A DNA stretch of 64,000 nucleotides. It comes from Spirodela intermedia. Lineage: Eukaryota > Streptophyta > Magnoliopsida > Alismatales > Araceae. Below are positions 44,702 to 58,529 of this stretch, piece after piece (position 1 is the first letter of the stretch; each line of letters begins with the position of its first letter). The position numbers and the translations under genes are program-made. The notes under the pieces were generated by a model, which made no database searches, was not told the origin of the DNA, and saw nothing but the letters and a program-made list of their open reading frames with translations. Where the stretch lies: the NCBI GenBank assembly GCA_902729315.2, contig LR746279.1:1440001-1504000 (forward strand), read 5' to 3'.

Positions 44702-47700
44702 ATGGGGAAGACGGACCGAAAAGATGGCCAAAAAAAATCGACGAGGAAACCGAGGGACTCTTCTCTCTCGCCCTCAGCCTCTTCTTCTGGAGGTGAAGAC
44801 AACGATGGCGGCAGCCGGACTGAAGAAGAGGATGATTCGGGGAGCGACTCTCCCTCTCTGAGGAGGGGTAGCAGCAGCAGGCGGAAGGATGACAGCAAGA
44901 CGAGAAGGCATAGAAGCAGTAGCAGCAGAAGGAGCGGCCGGAGTAGCTCATCTCGGCGGCGACGGAGGCACCTTAGTGAAGATGAATCGGACGAATCTCA
45001 GTCTCACTCGGACAAGGACAGCTCAGATGATCACCGTACAAGGAAGAGTGGTGACAATAGTAACAAGAGGAAGAGGTCTTCTAGGGAGATAACCGAAGAG
45101 AAGATCCAGGAGTACCTCTCCAAGAAGGCTCAGAAGAAAGTAAGGCGGGATGTTCATCTCGTGTTCTTTCTGGGTTTTCCAATTAGGGATTCAAACTCTC
45201 ACTCTTTTTATTCCTTTTTCTTCAGGCCATAAAAGTTGCAAAGATATTGAAGTCCCAAGCGGTGTCAGGCTATTCCAATGATTCGAACCCGTTTGGTGAC
45301 GCAAATCTCACTGAGAAGTAAGCTCGATTTTTACTTTTTTAACGCTCTTTCCTGTTGATCTTGGAATGATCAACCTAATTAACTGTACGAAAAGTTCTCA
45401 TTGCAGCTTCCTTATTCTTTTTCCTCTGCTTATTTTCAAAAAAAGAAGAAAACAGAGGAATACACCTCCTTTGGCATGTTAGATGACATGCTGACTTATT
45501 GCTCAATTGCTCATTTGCTGTTAATATAATGAATTGGTTGATTTTTTAAGCACGATTGCTTCCATGTTACGCATTGTTTTGTTATCCTCATGCAAAATTT
45601 TCAGGTTTGTGTGGCGGAAAAAGATAGAGCATGATGTTTCTAGAGGCTTATCTCTCGACATGCTGTCTGTCAAAGCTGAAAAAAAGAGGCAACAGGAAAG
45701 AATGGTATGCAGATGGCATAAAAAATTCGAAACTTTTATTTACCTTTATTTTTCCCCTTTTTTTCCTCTCTTACAAGCTGATTCTGTCTATCCTCTCTCT
45801 TGATTTCAATTGATTCCACCTAGGAAATTTACATGTAATGATATGTTTCTGTAACGTCTTTGATATTCTTGTCCTCTGTGATACTTGTGCTCAACTCATC
45901 GTCTACATGAATTTTTGGTATATCCGAATTGAATCTGGCTCCTATTTTCTTTTATTCTGAATTGACGAATATTAAAGACTTAACCTCTTGCATTCATGAA
46001 GACTTTCGCTTCCTTCAATCCAGTGTTGAGCATTGTGCTTCAATCGTGAAGGGATTGTCTAAAATATTAAGTTGATGGCTTGTAACTGCATGTAACGCTG
46101 TTTGCATGTAACACTCCTACTTTCTTTTATTCTGAAATTGACAGAGATGCTGCTGTCAATTTCCAGCCATTAATTTAGATTCTGTTTGAAGTAATCTGTC
46201 CCATACAATTGGGAGAGGCTTCCACTTCTTGAATACTGAGTTGGCAGATTATGCATTGAGGTTTTCGAGCACTTCATTAAACTTGGTTGCATGGTCTAGC
46301 GGGCTTGTTCTAGATGAAAGTACTGAATCATTTTTGATTACTCACTTTGGGTAAGATGGCATCTACAAAGCAGTTGGAGTTGATAGCAACCACCTTCAGT
46401 CCATCAGAAGATCTGAGTTTGGAAAAGAAGAGAGAAGTGAGGATATCTCCATACGGACTATTTTTATGAATGTGGTCAGGGGCTACTTTGGGAAGATTTT
46501 AAGTTTCCATCTCCGTTTTACCCTCCATGCTTCCAGCCATTTCCTTTCCCCTCCAGTCACTTAACCTAATGGCATGGGTTCTTTGATTTTCCTTTCGTGT
46601 GAATCTTCAAAATTTCTTCTACAAGATTGGCGAAATGGCTAGGCTCACAAGCACGACCTCATAATGTAGTGACTTGAAAACTGGCTTCTTCTACATAGTC
46701 AGATTCCTTTGTGTAGCTCAGTTTCTTGCTCCTATTTTCTTTCAGATACTGTGACAAATTTGAATCAATGTAACTAAGGTTTTTGTCTAGGACCGTTTAT
46801 GAAATTAGTCATACACGTAAGATCATCAAATGGTGAGGGATCTAATATATTTTGAAATTTTCCTCATATTTTTTTGAAACTTTGACTTTTTTTTTCTGTA
46901 GTATATGAATGAACATATTACAAGTTCGACTGGAAGATTGAATATGTATATTCCAATGGTCTGCCATTTTTTGCTAAGCAGATGTTTTGGCAATTAGAAT
47001 TATTTGCTTTTCTTCATGTATGTTGTACTTGGGGTGACTGCGCTAGCTGTTCTGATGAACACAACAAAACTTTTTGATCGGGATTAGAGATATTAATGTT
47101 ATCAAACAGGATTGACCAATTCCCTCCATAATTTCTTGTCTTTTAAAGTTGGCTGTGTCATGAAGATCTGGAGAGCGATTTTGTGGTGGGAATGTCAGTT
47201 CATGCCTAATGTTTAGGATGATTACACACTCAGTCTTGAAGGACTACTGAATTTGGTTTCGATTATGAATTGGCTGAAAAGGAAGATGGGAGCTAGATAC
47301 AGGGATTTATTTAATGTATAAATGTGAATGGATTTGTGTAGGTATATTAGTATATTGGGTTTATGACTATTATCACTCAATTCGAATTCTACTTTTTCAT
47401 TTTTTTTCCACTTTCTTATATGGGATTTCGTTCTTCCCGTTGAATTCTCTCTGCTATCTTTCCTTTTTAAAAGTAATTTTATTTTATTTTTTATTTTTTT
47501 CCTTGCATCATTTTTTAGTTTCCGTGCTTTTATTCTTATCTGGGAATTTCTGTTCTTTTACATTTGTCATTACCTCAGACAAATACGGACTCAAGCTATT
47601 ATTATTAAGTTGAAGTTGATTATTTTTTCAATTGCAACCGTTGCTTAAAAAAATTATGATAGTGGTGTGGTATACGAGAGAAAAAAGCTTCTTTGTAGGA

Positions 47701-50700
47701 TTGACTCTGAAATATTAATTTGGTTTGCGTACTCTGTCTTCTGTTTGGGCAAGATTAGGACGCTGTTCACCTTGTCACAACCCACTCATTGATGTTTATG
47801 AGATGCAAATTTTTGGATTTATCTGACCTTAATTTATTTTCTGATTTGTTAATCGTCTTTCTTTCATTGCTTATCTCCATTTTTCAGGCAGAAATCGAAA
47901 AGGTTAAAAAAAGAAGAGCTGAAAGAGCAATTGAGAAGGCACAGCATGAAGAGGAAATGGTGGGTTTCATGTGCCACTTTTCACTCGGTGTTCAATCGGA
48001 GAAGGAGAGTTTGATTTTATTGATCGTGAAATATATGATGCAGGCAATTCTAGCTAGAGAGCGTGCAAGAGCGGAGTTTCAGGATTGGGAGAAGAAGGAG
48101 GAGGAGGTTAGGAATACTGCGCTCTGAGCTTCTATTGTTATAATTTCGTTTTCCTTGGATTTTTTGTCTGTTGTTTTTGCATTCAGTTTGTTTGTGATCC
48201 TCATTTCTCATTTTTCCGTAACAGTTCCATTTTGAGCAAAGCAAAATTAGGTCAGAGATTAGATTACGAGAGGGTCGTACCAAGCCAATCGATATTCTGT
48301 CAAAGAACCTCAATGTTTCAGACGATTTTGATGTTGAAATCAATGAACCTTACACAGTATTCAAGGTATATCTCTTGTTGTTGGTTGTTACATTTTCTGT
48401 TGTAACGTTATAATTTTTTTGTATTCAATTCATTACATCTGAGGCATTGCATGGAATCAGGTTAAATCATTGACCATCAGAAACAAAAATTCAAATCGCG
48501 TAAAACTTGCAAGACTGGATACTCTCTGAGAGTCTGGAAACCGACTCAGATTGATTTAGAATGAGCTAAATTTCAGGTTCTGAGTTAATTAAAGGCTAGT
48601 AAAATGATTAAAAGACCTACCTTATTCAAGAATGATGTGAAATTCATTTCAGCAGCAAATCCTCTATTTTCTGGCGTGAGAAAGAAAACAAAATGGAGGA
48701 TATAAAGAATGCTTATAACTTCATCGTTTAGAAGGTAAACACATGCATGTAAAGAATGGGACAAGTAAATGTAGTAACTGAAATCGGGGTATGGATCTCT
48801 TAAGCATTAAATCAAAATAAGAATTGGGGATTGCCTGAGGAATAAATGGAAGAGTATATATGGGTAATTTTTTTGAATCCTTGTAGAAGTCAGTGGAATG
48901 ATTAAAATCATCTTCAATATTATTGTGGTTATCTTCCAAATATTTGAGTCTCTGGTGATGCAAGGCTTAATCTTTCAACAATTGTATTTTCTGCGGCTGC
49001 AGTGCTGGGGACCTTTTCTTCCAATCACATCAATTTTATCTTCAGTAATATGGTGTCTAGTCTTTCTTGTGACTCCTTAAGCTCATCTGGAAGAGTATAT
49101 ATGGGTGATTTTTGAATCCTCACAGAAGACAGTGGAATGATTAAAAATAATCTTCCATATTATTGTGGTTACCTTCCTAACATTTGGGTCTCTGGCGATG
49201 CATGGCTCAATCTTTCAACAATTGCATTTTGTGCGGCTGCAGTGCTGGAGATATTTTCTTTCAATCAGATTAATTTAATCTTCAATAATATGGTGTCTAG
49301 TCTTTCTTGCGACTCCTTAAGCTCATATGTGTAGAACTCCTACTGTTTTCAGGCATGAAAACTTTTTGGTGGTTAGGATCTTTATTTTTGTTTCAATTTG
49401 ATCAAATGGTGAAAAGGAATTTTATGCAAAGAAGGTGGTTATTCTAACATGCTGGGGACTGAATTTATGGTTTAATGTACAGCATTATGATGTAGATTAC
49501 TGCTCTTATATGGCTTTTTTAAGAGCTGATTCAACATCATATACCCGTATGCTCTTTTTTTCATAAGCTGAAGATATATTTATCATTTTTCTCTTTTCTG
49601 GGGAATGAGTTGATTGATGCTTGATTTAAATTGACTATTTTTTGAAGTTTGAATGTTTTTTGTGCTACACCAGGGTCTGACTGTAAAGGAGATGGAAGAG
49701 CTTCATGATGACATAAGAATGCATTTGGATCTTGATAGAGCAACACCCACTCATATTCAGTTCTGGGAGGTCTTGATTCAGTCTTCATCTTGTTAATAAT
49801 TTATTTTTTTAACCTGAAGTGCTTTGTGTTCAGTTGGTACTCCAACCTTCCTTCATCAATTTCACTGCCTTATCTTATATTAGAGTCTCAGTTTTTCAGC
49901 AATTACTATGATTTTTCCTCATAACGTTTAAATTGGAAATCGCAGTATTTGTTCTGTATGGATGCTGTAGATTGAAGTTGTTACCATTATGATGCATTCG
50001 TCTCTTTATGGATTCTCTCTTCCTCAGCCTTTCTGTTGAACTTGAAGATTGACAGTCTTTTAGGCGTTCGGAGGCGTTTTCTCCTATATGTATTTATCTG
50101 TCTGACTGCTTTGTGGGTCTAAAGTAGACCCTGTTTCTTTCTTCTTGTACTTGTTTCGATTGTAGCATCTTTATCTCTTGCCTTTTGTTGTGAGAGTGTC
50201 CTTGTGAAGGTTTCTGAAAATTCAATTGTAACTGTCGAAAATTTTCAAATCAACGTCCTCCTCTCCCTGCTGATGGATTGACTGTTCTTTAATGCATAAC
50301 TTCATTTCATGTATCGTTTGCTGGACTGCTAAATTGTCACTGAGAAATTCTCACTTCTTTTCCCCATCGTAGATGCAAAAAGGTGCATGCTTGGTTGTAC
50401 AGTTCATCTGCCATTTTCTTTATTCAGTAGATCTTATACTTGCGCATCCCGTTGATCACCATTGAAATGTAACGGAATAAAAAACTTTAGCTTTCTGTTA
50501 GCTACTGTCTTTGCACTTTTACATTTGAATCCCGTGACATGGATTCATGTGCTTTTTATCACACTTATATTCGCCAAAAAGTTTATACTAGTAATATAAA
50601 AGTTGAGTTAATTGGGAGAAAAGGGAGATTTAGGAAGTGAAAGAAAGGGCAGAGAAGGCTGGTGAGGGAAACCTTATCTTTTAGGCTCTAGGGTTAGGTT

Positions 50701-53700
50701 TTTAAGACATGTCATGTCGAGGATCCTCCACTCCCGTTTAGGAATAGCGGCCGTTATGAGTGTCTTTACACCAAGTTCCGTGCTGTGTGAGTGCGAGAGT
50801 TTAAAAAATCTTTTAGGTGTATGACTAACTGAGATAGGATAAAGGCCATTTGCATTCAGGTTTTCATGTGAATCCTGCCCTAGTGAAAATTCCCTAAACA
50901 TTTATTATTCTGCAGTCTGGGCGTGATCTGACCTGCCCAGTGGCATGGGGAGGCTGCAGTTTGGTATGTAAATGAGATGAAACACGTTTCTCTTTCTGGT
51001 TTGCGAGCATGCGTATTCACTTGGGCAGGTCTATCTGGGCAGAATTTTTTTACTTTGGGTTTATTCTTCAGTACCAAGTGCCGGAAAATTGGCTAGATCT
51101 GCTGGACTTTTGATTGAGCTCGAACCCCTAATTAACTACGTTTTGTTTTCAGTGTACTGGGTATTTTTAAAAATGGGTTCCAACAGGTAATTGTTAACGA
51201 TAGAAAGAGAAAAGGATATGCATGTGTTTTACAAACTGTAAATGACTCCTCGTGCAACAATTTTTTACTACACGAAGATAGAGTGATCATATGCATAATC
51301 AAGAACGCCAAAAGTAATAGTTTCACGAGGGCCTACTTTATTTCAAGAATTCTCGGCCAATATTTGATCTTGCTATGGCTAATACTTAAATCACAGAGAA
51401 AATTTGAAAATAATTGCTTGATACCAGCATCTTGTATTTTTTTATGGCATCATTGACATTTATAATGTTGTCATTTAGTGTCAGTCATCTTGGAATATGA
51501 TGTTGAGCGTGTTCGTTAATATTTTTTTGTTTTGTAAATTATACGAATTTTCAATCACCTCATTTTTCACATGTAGAAAGATGTTTGTATCAGGCAATGA
51601 TGCTCGTCTGTAACTGGGAGCTAGCTGAGGCTCGGAAGAGAGATGCAATTGATCGTGCTAGAGTTCGTGGTGAAAAGCCTCCTCCTGAGGTACTTGCTGA
51701 AGAAAGGGGTCTTCATTCAAGCATTGAGACAGATGCAAGGAGGCTCCTAGAAGCGAAAACATTAGATGAGTTGGAGGCACTGCAACGGAAGATTGAGTCA
51801 CAGATGCTCAGCGGTACAGCCAAAGTTGTTGAGTTTTGGGAGGCTGTCCTCAAACGGCTCCCAATATACAAGGCAAAGGTATAGAAACAGGGACGCCTTT
51901 CACAAATTTTCACGGGTGACATTCTAAATTACCTACAACTTCATGCACGCTCCTCAGTGGATTGTCCAAAAACTTTATGCAGGCATTTTTAGCGAAAAAT
52001 ATTTTCTATTTGTTATTGCTGTGAGATCAATTTTTATTCTTGGGCAATTGAAGGATCCCAAAATATATTATTCTGTAGGTGCAACGCTATATGCAAAATG
52101 AGTGACATTTTGTAACCTCCCTTCTGTTAGGCACTTCTGATTTTTTTCAGACCTAAGAGAGTCGTGCCTTATTTAGCTCTGTATGTAATAGTAGTTTCGA
52201 TTCTTTCCTTTTAAATTTTTTTGAGGCTTAGGGAAGCGATTCTATACTTTACATTTACGATAAAATAGATTTGCAATGATACCTAATATATAGTCTATGA
52301 GTTGGTTTGTACTGATGTTAACGAACCCTAGGTACGACTTAGTGCACTATATATAGATTTCTCGTATTAAATGATTATTTAGGATCACGAAACACATCTG
52401 AGAAATGAGATAAGAACTTGAATTTTTGAGTAAATGCAAATGAAAAGTTTAAGAATATAACAACAGTGTCCTTTTTGTTTTCACGCTAACGGATTGGTTT
52501 CTAATGTCAGGGAAGTTAGCTACATCAGAACTTTTTGTTCATGAGGGATGTCAATGTTCTCGAGGTTTCTGTGCTATGTATGTTATCTTTTAAAATGCAC
52601 TGTCACCAAATGTACAGAGTTTGTGCAATTTTGGGGAAGGGGACATGTCTGCTCGTAGCATACTGACTCCGTTTTTTTTGTGTCAGAGGCCTAGTAGATG
52701 CCCATTGTTGCATTGAATACATTGACTCTGAATATCCATGCTTGGTCTTTGTATTTTCCTCTCTAGTCTAGAGATATGCAGGACATTCTATGCCAGAGCT
52801 AAACAAACTGTCATCATGTCATTCTAGTCTGGCACATAGAATCTTGAATGTTTCTCTTGCCGCATTCTTTTTTTTCAGGTGTTTTGTTTTCGTTCTATTT
52901 GTGATATCATAGTTTCGTATCATGAACAAAATTACTTTTTCTGTAGGCTTGTTTGAAGGAAATCCATACAGATTTATTGAGGAAGCATCTACAACGCCTG
53001 GAGCAGCCTGTGGGTGCACAAACATCCATTGAAAAAGAGATTGGCTTAGAGCTTGAAGAGGAGAAGACAGCAAGCTCTCCGGAAGGTATGATTCCGTAAC
53101 CTTTTTAGCTTTTTTATGAAGATTTTATGATTTTACATCCGTTTGGTCATTTATTAACTGATCTTTCGTTAATATCTTAGATGTCCAAGTCTATTCTCCA
53201 GCAATGGTGGTTGATGAACAGAAGGAAGAATTCAATGAAGAGCCTGGCTCGTTTTCACCAGAACTTTTGCATGGTGACGAAGATGAAGGAGCAATTGATC
53301 CTGAAGTTGACCAGGCTGAGCTGGTATGTTTTCTTCTCATGAATGCTAATTTACTTCTTGTGCCCTCTTTGTCAACTGGTGTGACGTGCTCAGATGGGAA
53401 AATGAAATTCTTCTGATCTAAAATTGCTGTGTTAGTCAATCCACATAAGCTCGTTGGGCTAATGTAGATTTACTAACCCATGAATTCAATGTTTTCGTCT
53501 GTGGTTGTCACTGGGTGGGTTCAGTCAGTCCAATTTCGCTATCATGAGAATGACAGTCGATAGTGTGAAGTTTATCAGGGCTACTGCTAGTGGCTTTAGT
53601 GCTTGCTTCGCTGATGGGGCACTGATGCGCTGTACCATGTGATACACACAGGGTAATTATTGCTAAGTAAAACTTGGCTTAGGATTACACAGATCTTCGA

Positions 53701-55860
53701 AATTCACCAAACCACACAAAAAGGTTATGAATGCTACCCTAAATTTGGCAAAGGATTCAATTAATTCCGTTAAATCTTTAATTTATATGATTTTAGTGAA
53801 TGAAATGAGATTTCTGATTAATGGTGGCTTGTGGGTGGTACACACTGATTCTCCAGAACAGTGCCATAAACTATGACTTCACTGGCATAGAGGAGAGATA
53901 TCGATGCTCCATTCCCAATCATTCTCTATTCTGAGTTTCCTCTTCTTTTAGTTCTCACGCTTCCATGGGATGAACAGGGTGAGAGATTATCAACACGGCT
54001 TGAAAATTATGGCTGCCATTCCTAAATGGGAAAGCACGAAAGAATTAACAATGTTATGAACTTCACTGAATGGCTTCTGAAAAATTAAAGGAACTGGAGA
54101 TGTGCTCAGTTTATTATGTCTTCCATGGGAGTCGACTGGTTTTAAATCCATGGGCTGTGTGGAACTCTGTCAGAGAAGCACCTAATTGGTGGATTTCATG
54201 CCAGAATCAGTGCGCGAGATGGTGAAAGCATATAGATGGAGGTTAATGGGCATAATAGGCATGTGCATCAGGGTGGAGGTATGTCAGGGTATATCGTTGT
54301 TAGGTTTGAGAGAGAAAATTGTTCAGTCAAAATATAAATGGATCAGTGGAAGATAGAAAAATATCGTGCTACAAAAATATGATATAAAATGACGTCTGTG
54401 TATCATTCTCACAAGATATCAGCATTCTATCAAAGACTTGCACCTCCAGGAGGATAAGATTTTCTTGATCAGACGATTTTATAGTTTTCTCTTTTTTTTT
54501 TTTTCCTTTTATGCGCAGAGTTAGATAAATGACAGTGTTTGGAGCTCGGAACCTGCACATGTCTGTCTTGATACATCAATCCAATGCCCATTACCTTTTT
54601 TATGAATTCCTTCTTAGCTCTTGATTGCCTTCTTTGCTCTATCTTGAGTTTTCTGTTACTTTTTTGTCTCTGATTTATATACAACAGGATCGGAAACGTG
54701 AGGCTGTTGAACACCAAAGAAGGATCCAAAAAGCCATGTTAACGAAGGTCACCAAGGATGATGACAACTTTGAGTCGAAGGCAATCAAGGCGATGGGCAT
54801 CATGGAAGAAGGCGATGCTGTCTTAGGCTCAGGCGCCGAAGTAAATCTTGATTCTCAGGTAGAGTTCCAAATCGTCAGGGTTCATGGCGATGGCCACTTG
54901 GTCTGGAAAAAAAGATCTCCCACATGAAAATGACGAAATGGGGATCAACTTTCATCAAGTGGCACTTTTTTTTTCCAATTTTTGTCGATATTTTTTTTTT
55001 CCTCAGTTGATGAACGATGATGCACATGCAGGTGTACTGGTGGCACGACAAGTATCGCCCTCGGAAGCCCAAGTACTTCAACCGTGTTCATACGGGCTAT
55101 GAGTGGAACAAATACAATCAGACCCACTACGATCATGATAATCCTCCGCCGAAAATCGTCCAGGGCTACAAGTTCAACATCTTCTACCCAGATCTTGTTG
55201 ACAAGTCGAAAGCCCCCGTCTACACGATTGAGCGGGATGGGAGCAATGGCGAGACCTGCCTCATAAGATTCCATGCAGGGCCTCCTTATGAGGACATTGT
55301 AAGTCCCATCTCCAGACCCCTTTTTTTTTATCGATCCCCATGATCAGCCGTTGACTTTCCAGCCGTTGACCCTGTGTTGTCCTTCTCATGTGGTCCATTA
55401 CTGGCAGAATTTTTCTCCAAATCCTTCCTTTCTGTCAATTTCCATGCTTAGCCGTTGACTTTCCCGGAGTTGACCCTTATGTTGTCCTCATCATGTGGTG
55501 TATATTACTGGCAGACTTTTTCTCTCCGCTTGTTACCCACCTCTTTCGTCACCTCACGCATGGGGTATAATTATGTATACCTGAGGGATAAGTCCCATCT
55601 CCAAACCCTTACTTTTTCATCGATCTCCATGCTCATCCGTTGACTTCCCCGCCGTTGACCCTTATGTTGTCCTTCTCATGTGGTCCATTGCTGGCGGACT
55701 TTTTCCCTCACCACTTGGAGATCTCTGTTGTTCTTGGCAGGCATTCCGCATCGTCAACAAGGAGTGGGAGTACTCGCACAAGAAGGGCTTTAAGTGCACC
55801 TTCGAGCGTGGGATCCTGCACGTCTACTTCAACTTCAAGCGCCATCGGTACAGGAGATGA
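44702..55860 (+). CDS. CTN: Cactin (spliceosome-associated, CTN family)
   Basis: Thirteen exons: 44702-45139, 45226-45317, 45605-45704, 47888-47959, 48044-48106, 48225-48365, 49674-49769, 51594-51878, 52947-53085, 53181-53323, 54688-54858, 55032-55298, 55741-55860. They give 708 residues. The first 130 residues are Ser/Arg/Asp-rich (RS-like; SSRRSGRSSSSRRRRRHLSE). A charged coiled coil follows, then the cactin middle domain (FHFEQSKIRSEIRLREGRTK, GLTVKEMEELHDDIRMHLDL, MMLVCNWELAEARKRDA). The C-terminal domain is VYWWHDKYRPRKPKYFNRVH, PPPKIVQGYKFNIFYPDL and ends CTFERGILHVYFNFKRHRYR. The C-terminal block is the most conserved part of the family. Cactin binds the spliceosome and is needed for accurate splicing; in Arabidopsis it is essential for embryos. 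Introns 3 and 7 are long (2.2 and 1.8 kb); introns 6 and 12 contain tandem duplications. Confidence 0.97.
48848..49328 (+). repeat. Tandem duplication of 241 bp in cactin intron 6
   Basis: Unit 1 starts 'tggaagagtatatatgggta' at 48847 and unit 2 starts the same words at 49088. Both keep 'cagtggaatgattaaaa', 'tattattgtggtta', 'caatctttcaacaattg', 'tgcggctgcagtgctgg' and 'atggtgtctagtctttcttg'. Similarity is roughly nine in ten positions by eye, so the event is fairly recent. It lies wholly within the intron between exons 6 and 7. Confidence 0.9.
55337..55712 (+). repeat. Three diverged ~85-bp units rich in GTTGAC in cactin intron 12
   Basis: Units near 55337-55420, 55440-55525 and 55627-55712 share 'ccatg(a/c)tca-ccgttgact', 't(t/c)cc-gccgttgaccc', 'tatgttgtccttctcatgtg' and 'tccattactggcagactttt'. 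The words 'gtcccatctccaaaccc' precede units 1 and 3. The final unit sits close to the exon-13 acceptor. Confidence 0.8.
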
Positions 55861-58319
55861 GCTCGGAGATTTAAAAGGTTTGTCATCGCTTCCCTGGTAG
55901 CTCAGAGCAGCGGCATCTTAATCTGTGACTGTAAATCCGGCATGCCTTTGGATCCGTCTTGGATGAGCTCTTTCTCTCCTGAATTTCCTCCCCTCTGGAG
56001 GATCCAACAAGCAGAAAAATTATCAGTTGGTTAATTATTGGAAATATTTTAAAGGTAGATGAACATGTTCCACAGCTCTTCACTCAGGCAGGCGATGGCT
56101 GTTGCGGACCAGCTGGAGGCTGACTCTTCTTTATTTCTGCTGTTAGTGAAAAGGAAACAAAAACCATCGAGAAAACTCTTGAAGATCTCAAGTTTTCTTG
56201 ATGGAGAAGTCCATGAATGGTCATTGAACTGGTGACAAACATGGTATCTATTGATCTAGAAATAGAATGTTACAAAAAAGGAAAGTTTTTAATAATTTTT
56301 AGTTCCTGGTCGATGACAGTTCCAAGTCTACTCTTGTAACTATTTGACTTGGTCTTGTCCCAAACATGCTATAGACAAGGTTTCTTCTTCACATCGCAGG
56401 CGAATCTTAAGCCTCTAGTTGGCTCTCGAGTCTTGTTTCTGTAATCAGCTTGAATCAGACACAATCCAAGAGGTGAATCAAACACTAGTAGGAAGCTTCA
56501 ATCGTTGACTTTCATTGCCATAGAATCCAACTCTGCCAACGTAAGAAAAGTCATCCCTCTTTTTTATACTTTCTATTTTGAAGAAACTGGTTACCTCCAA
56601 CGTGGGTGAACTAAAGTGGCAACAGCAAGGCCGCAGGGGCCAGGTTCTTACATTTCTTAATTTCTGTTCATTTGTCAATACTTCAGGAATGAACAGAAAT
56701 TAATTCCCTTCTTGGTCATTTTTTCCCTTCAAAAAACCAAACTCATCCCAAAGATCAGCACAGAATCCAACAGGAATTCGCTTTCCAATCATTGAATCTG
56801 TTTTTACAAAATGAACAGAAATTAATTCCCTTCTTGGTCATTTTTTCCCTTCAAAAAACCAGGCTCCTCTCAAAGATCGGCAGAGTTTAACAGGAATCCA
56901 CTTTGAGAAGACCAAAAAGCATTAGATGCAAAGTCAAGCTCTGGTACATTGAATAAGCCTTGTTGACCAAACAAAGCTGCTGAAGCATTTAATATTCAAC
57001 TGGTATCTCAATGTAAAGAGAGGATCACTTAATCAACAACAAGCTATCTACTCTTCATACTTATATTTATAATGGGCATAAACTAATCCTATAGATATTG
57101 GGAGTTGAATTTAATAATTAGTGGGCGTATCTGAACTATTAGTAATAATGGAACCCAAGTACCTTTTAGTTCTTGGAGAGTGACATAGGTAGTGTGCCAA
57201 ATCACAATAAAATATGGTCTTAGCTCAGATGTGATCATTTAGTTTATCTTAGTCCTTGAATTCTATTGACGTCTTATTGTCTATAATTTGTATTACTGTC
57301 CTTTGGTCATTCTTCAAATCAAAGCTTTCTCCTCTCATGTAGGTTGTCATTAATATTGTGTCTATGGATGTGTAACTAATCAATAGACATATTTCTCTCA
57401 AAGGTTGAGCTCATACATGATTGTTGAGCTTGTCATTTATTTTGTTAACGTGTTACCATCTAGGGTGCATGCTGTTGACCTTCAACTGTTTTTTATTCCA
57501 AGATGCTCACATGTTAATGTCCAATATATGTAGTGAATACTTCTTTACTCTAGTGGGGACTTCATGTGAATAGTTCAACTCAGTCATTGTGTAGGATTGT
57601 AGTTCAATTCTTGCCTCAAACATTGATCTTTTGATATTACTCCACATTTTTCTGATCAACTTCCTTTTGTGAATGGAGAGATCTGAAGTTTAAATCTCAC
57701 CCATATCTTAATTTTCATAATTTCAAATATTTCAGCTATCATTTTTTCTACCATTGAGTAGTTTACATCATGAATTTGAATATCATGTCCAGCTATGTAT
57801 GTTTTGATTTTTTAAGATGTATTTATGATTTAAACCTTTGACTCCATGTTATTTAGGCCCTGCATTTGAATATCATAGGTAACTTCACATTTTTAGATTG
57901 TACATGAGACTTTGTCAAACATGTTGAGATAAGTTCTTTTGCACTTATGCTCTAACAATATAATACTATATTATTTCAACATGAAAAATGTTTCAAGGGA
58001 CTAGCTCATTATTAGTTATATAATTGTATTGAGCATCATCAATATATATTAAGTATTTTTGAGGAATAGTTAACTTTTAATGTAAACTATCTTGATGTTT
58101 ATTGATGATTTAATAAATTATTTATAAATAAAATTTCCAATATAAGTGTGGAAACCAAAGGCATCAACAATAATGACTCAGACTAAACAGTAAAAAAAAA
58201 TATGTTTTAAGTTATTTGAGTAATCTACCTATCCATCATCTTAAGTGGAGGGTGAAGTTTTGAGAGGTGTTACCTAGGAATAAAATAAGAAAAGTGTAGA
58301 TTAATTCAACTCTTCGTTC
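55861..58319. other. Cactin 3' flank and AT-rich spacer
   Basis: Bases 55861-56100 are probable 3' untranslated sequence of cactin. From 56200 the sequence is AT-rich, with only short frames. The only structured part recognised is the repeat at 56657-56931. Bases 57000-58300 show nothing I can assign. Confidence 0.4.
56657..56931 (+). repeat. Perfect 16-bp inverted repeat plus 122-bp tandem duplication
   Basis: The words TTAATTTCTGTTCATT (56657-56672) and AATGAACAGAAATTAA (56688-56703) are exact reverse complements 15 bp apart, able to form a hairpin. The right arm begins a direct duplication: 'aatgaacagaaattaattcc' then 'cttcttggtcattttttccc' occurs at 56688 and again at 56810. Copies remain alike through 'aaagatc-gca' and 'caggaat-c'. 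Confidence 0.85.
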
Positions 58320-58520
58320 TTGATTTTAATGTAGGCTAAAACACAATAGTTTTTCCTGATTGTCATTGGGTTATGGATTGGTTCACCTTTTGACATGTTC
58401 CTATCTCCTTGCAATCTTTGTTACTTCAACTTCTTGATTGACTATCTTTTGAATCATTGACCTAAGTTTTGGTCACCTCTTCTACTATGTCATTGAGAAG
58501 AAGGTGAGTATCTCATCAAT
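58320..58520 (-). repeat. Retroelement end sequence, matched by an inverted copy at 62585-62760
   Basis: On the minus strand this segment reads 'ttgatgagatactcacc', 'tcaatgacatag', 'gaagttgaagtaacaaagat' and 'aggaacatg', directly after the end of the pol remnant. The plus strand at 62585-62760 has the same words in the same order: 'attgatgagatactcatct', 'tcaatgctatg', 'gaagttgaagtagcacaaat', 'aggaacatgcc'. The copies are therefore in opposite orientation, so they come from two related elements or a rearranged one. Confidence 0.65.
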
Positions 58521-58529
58521 ACTCCCCCC

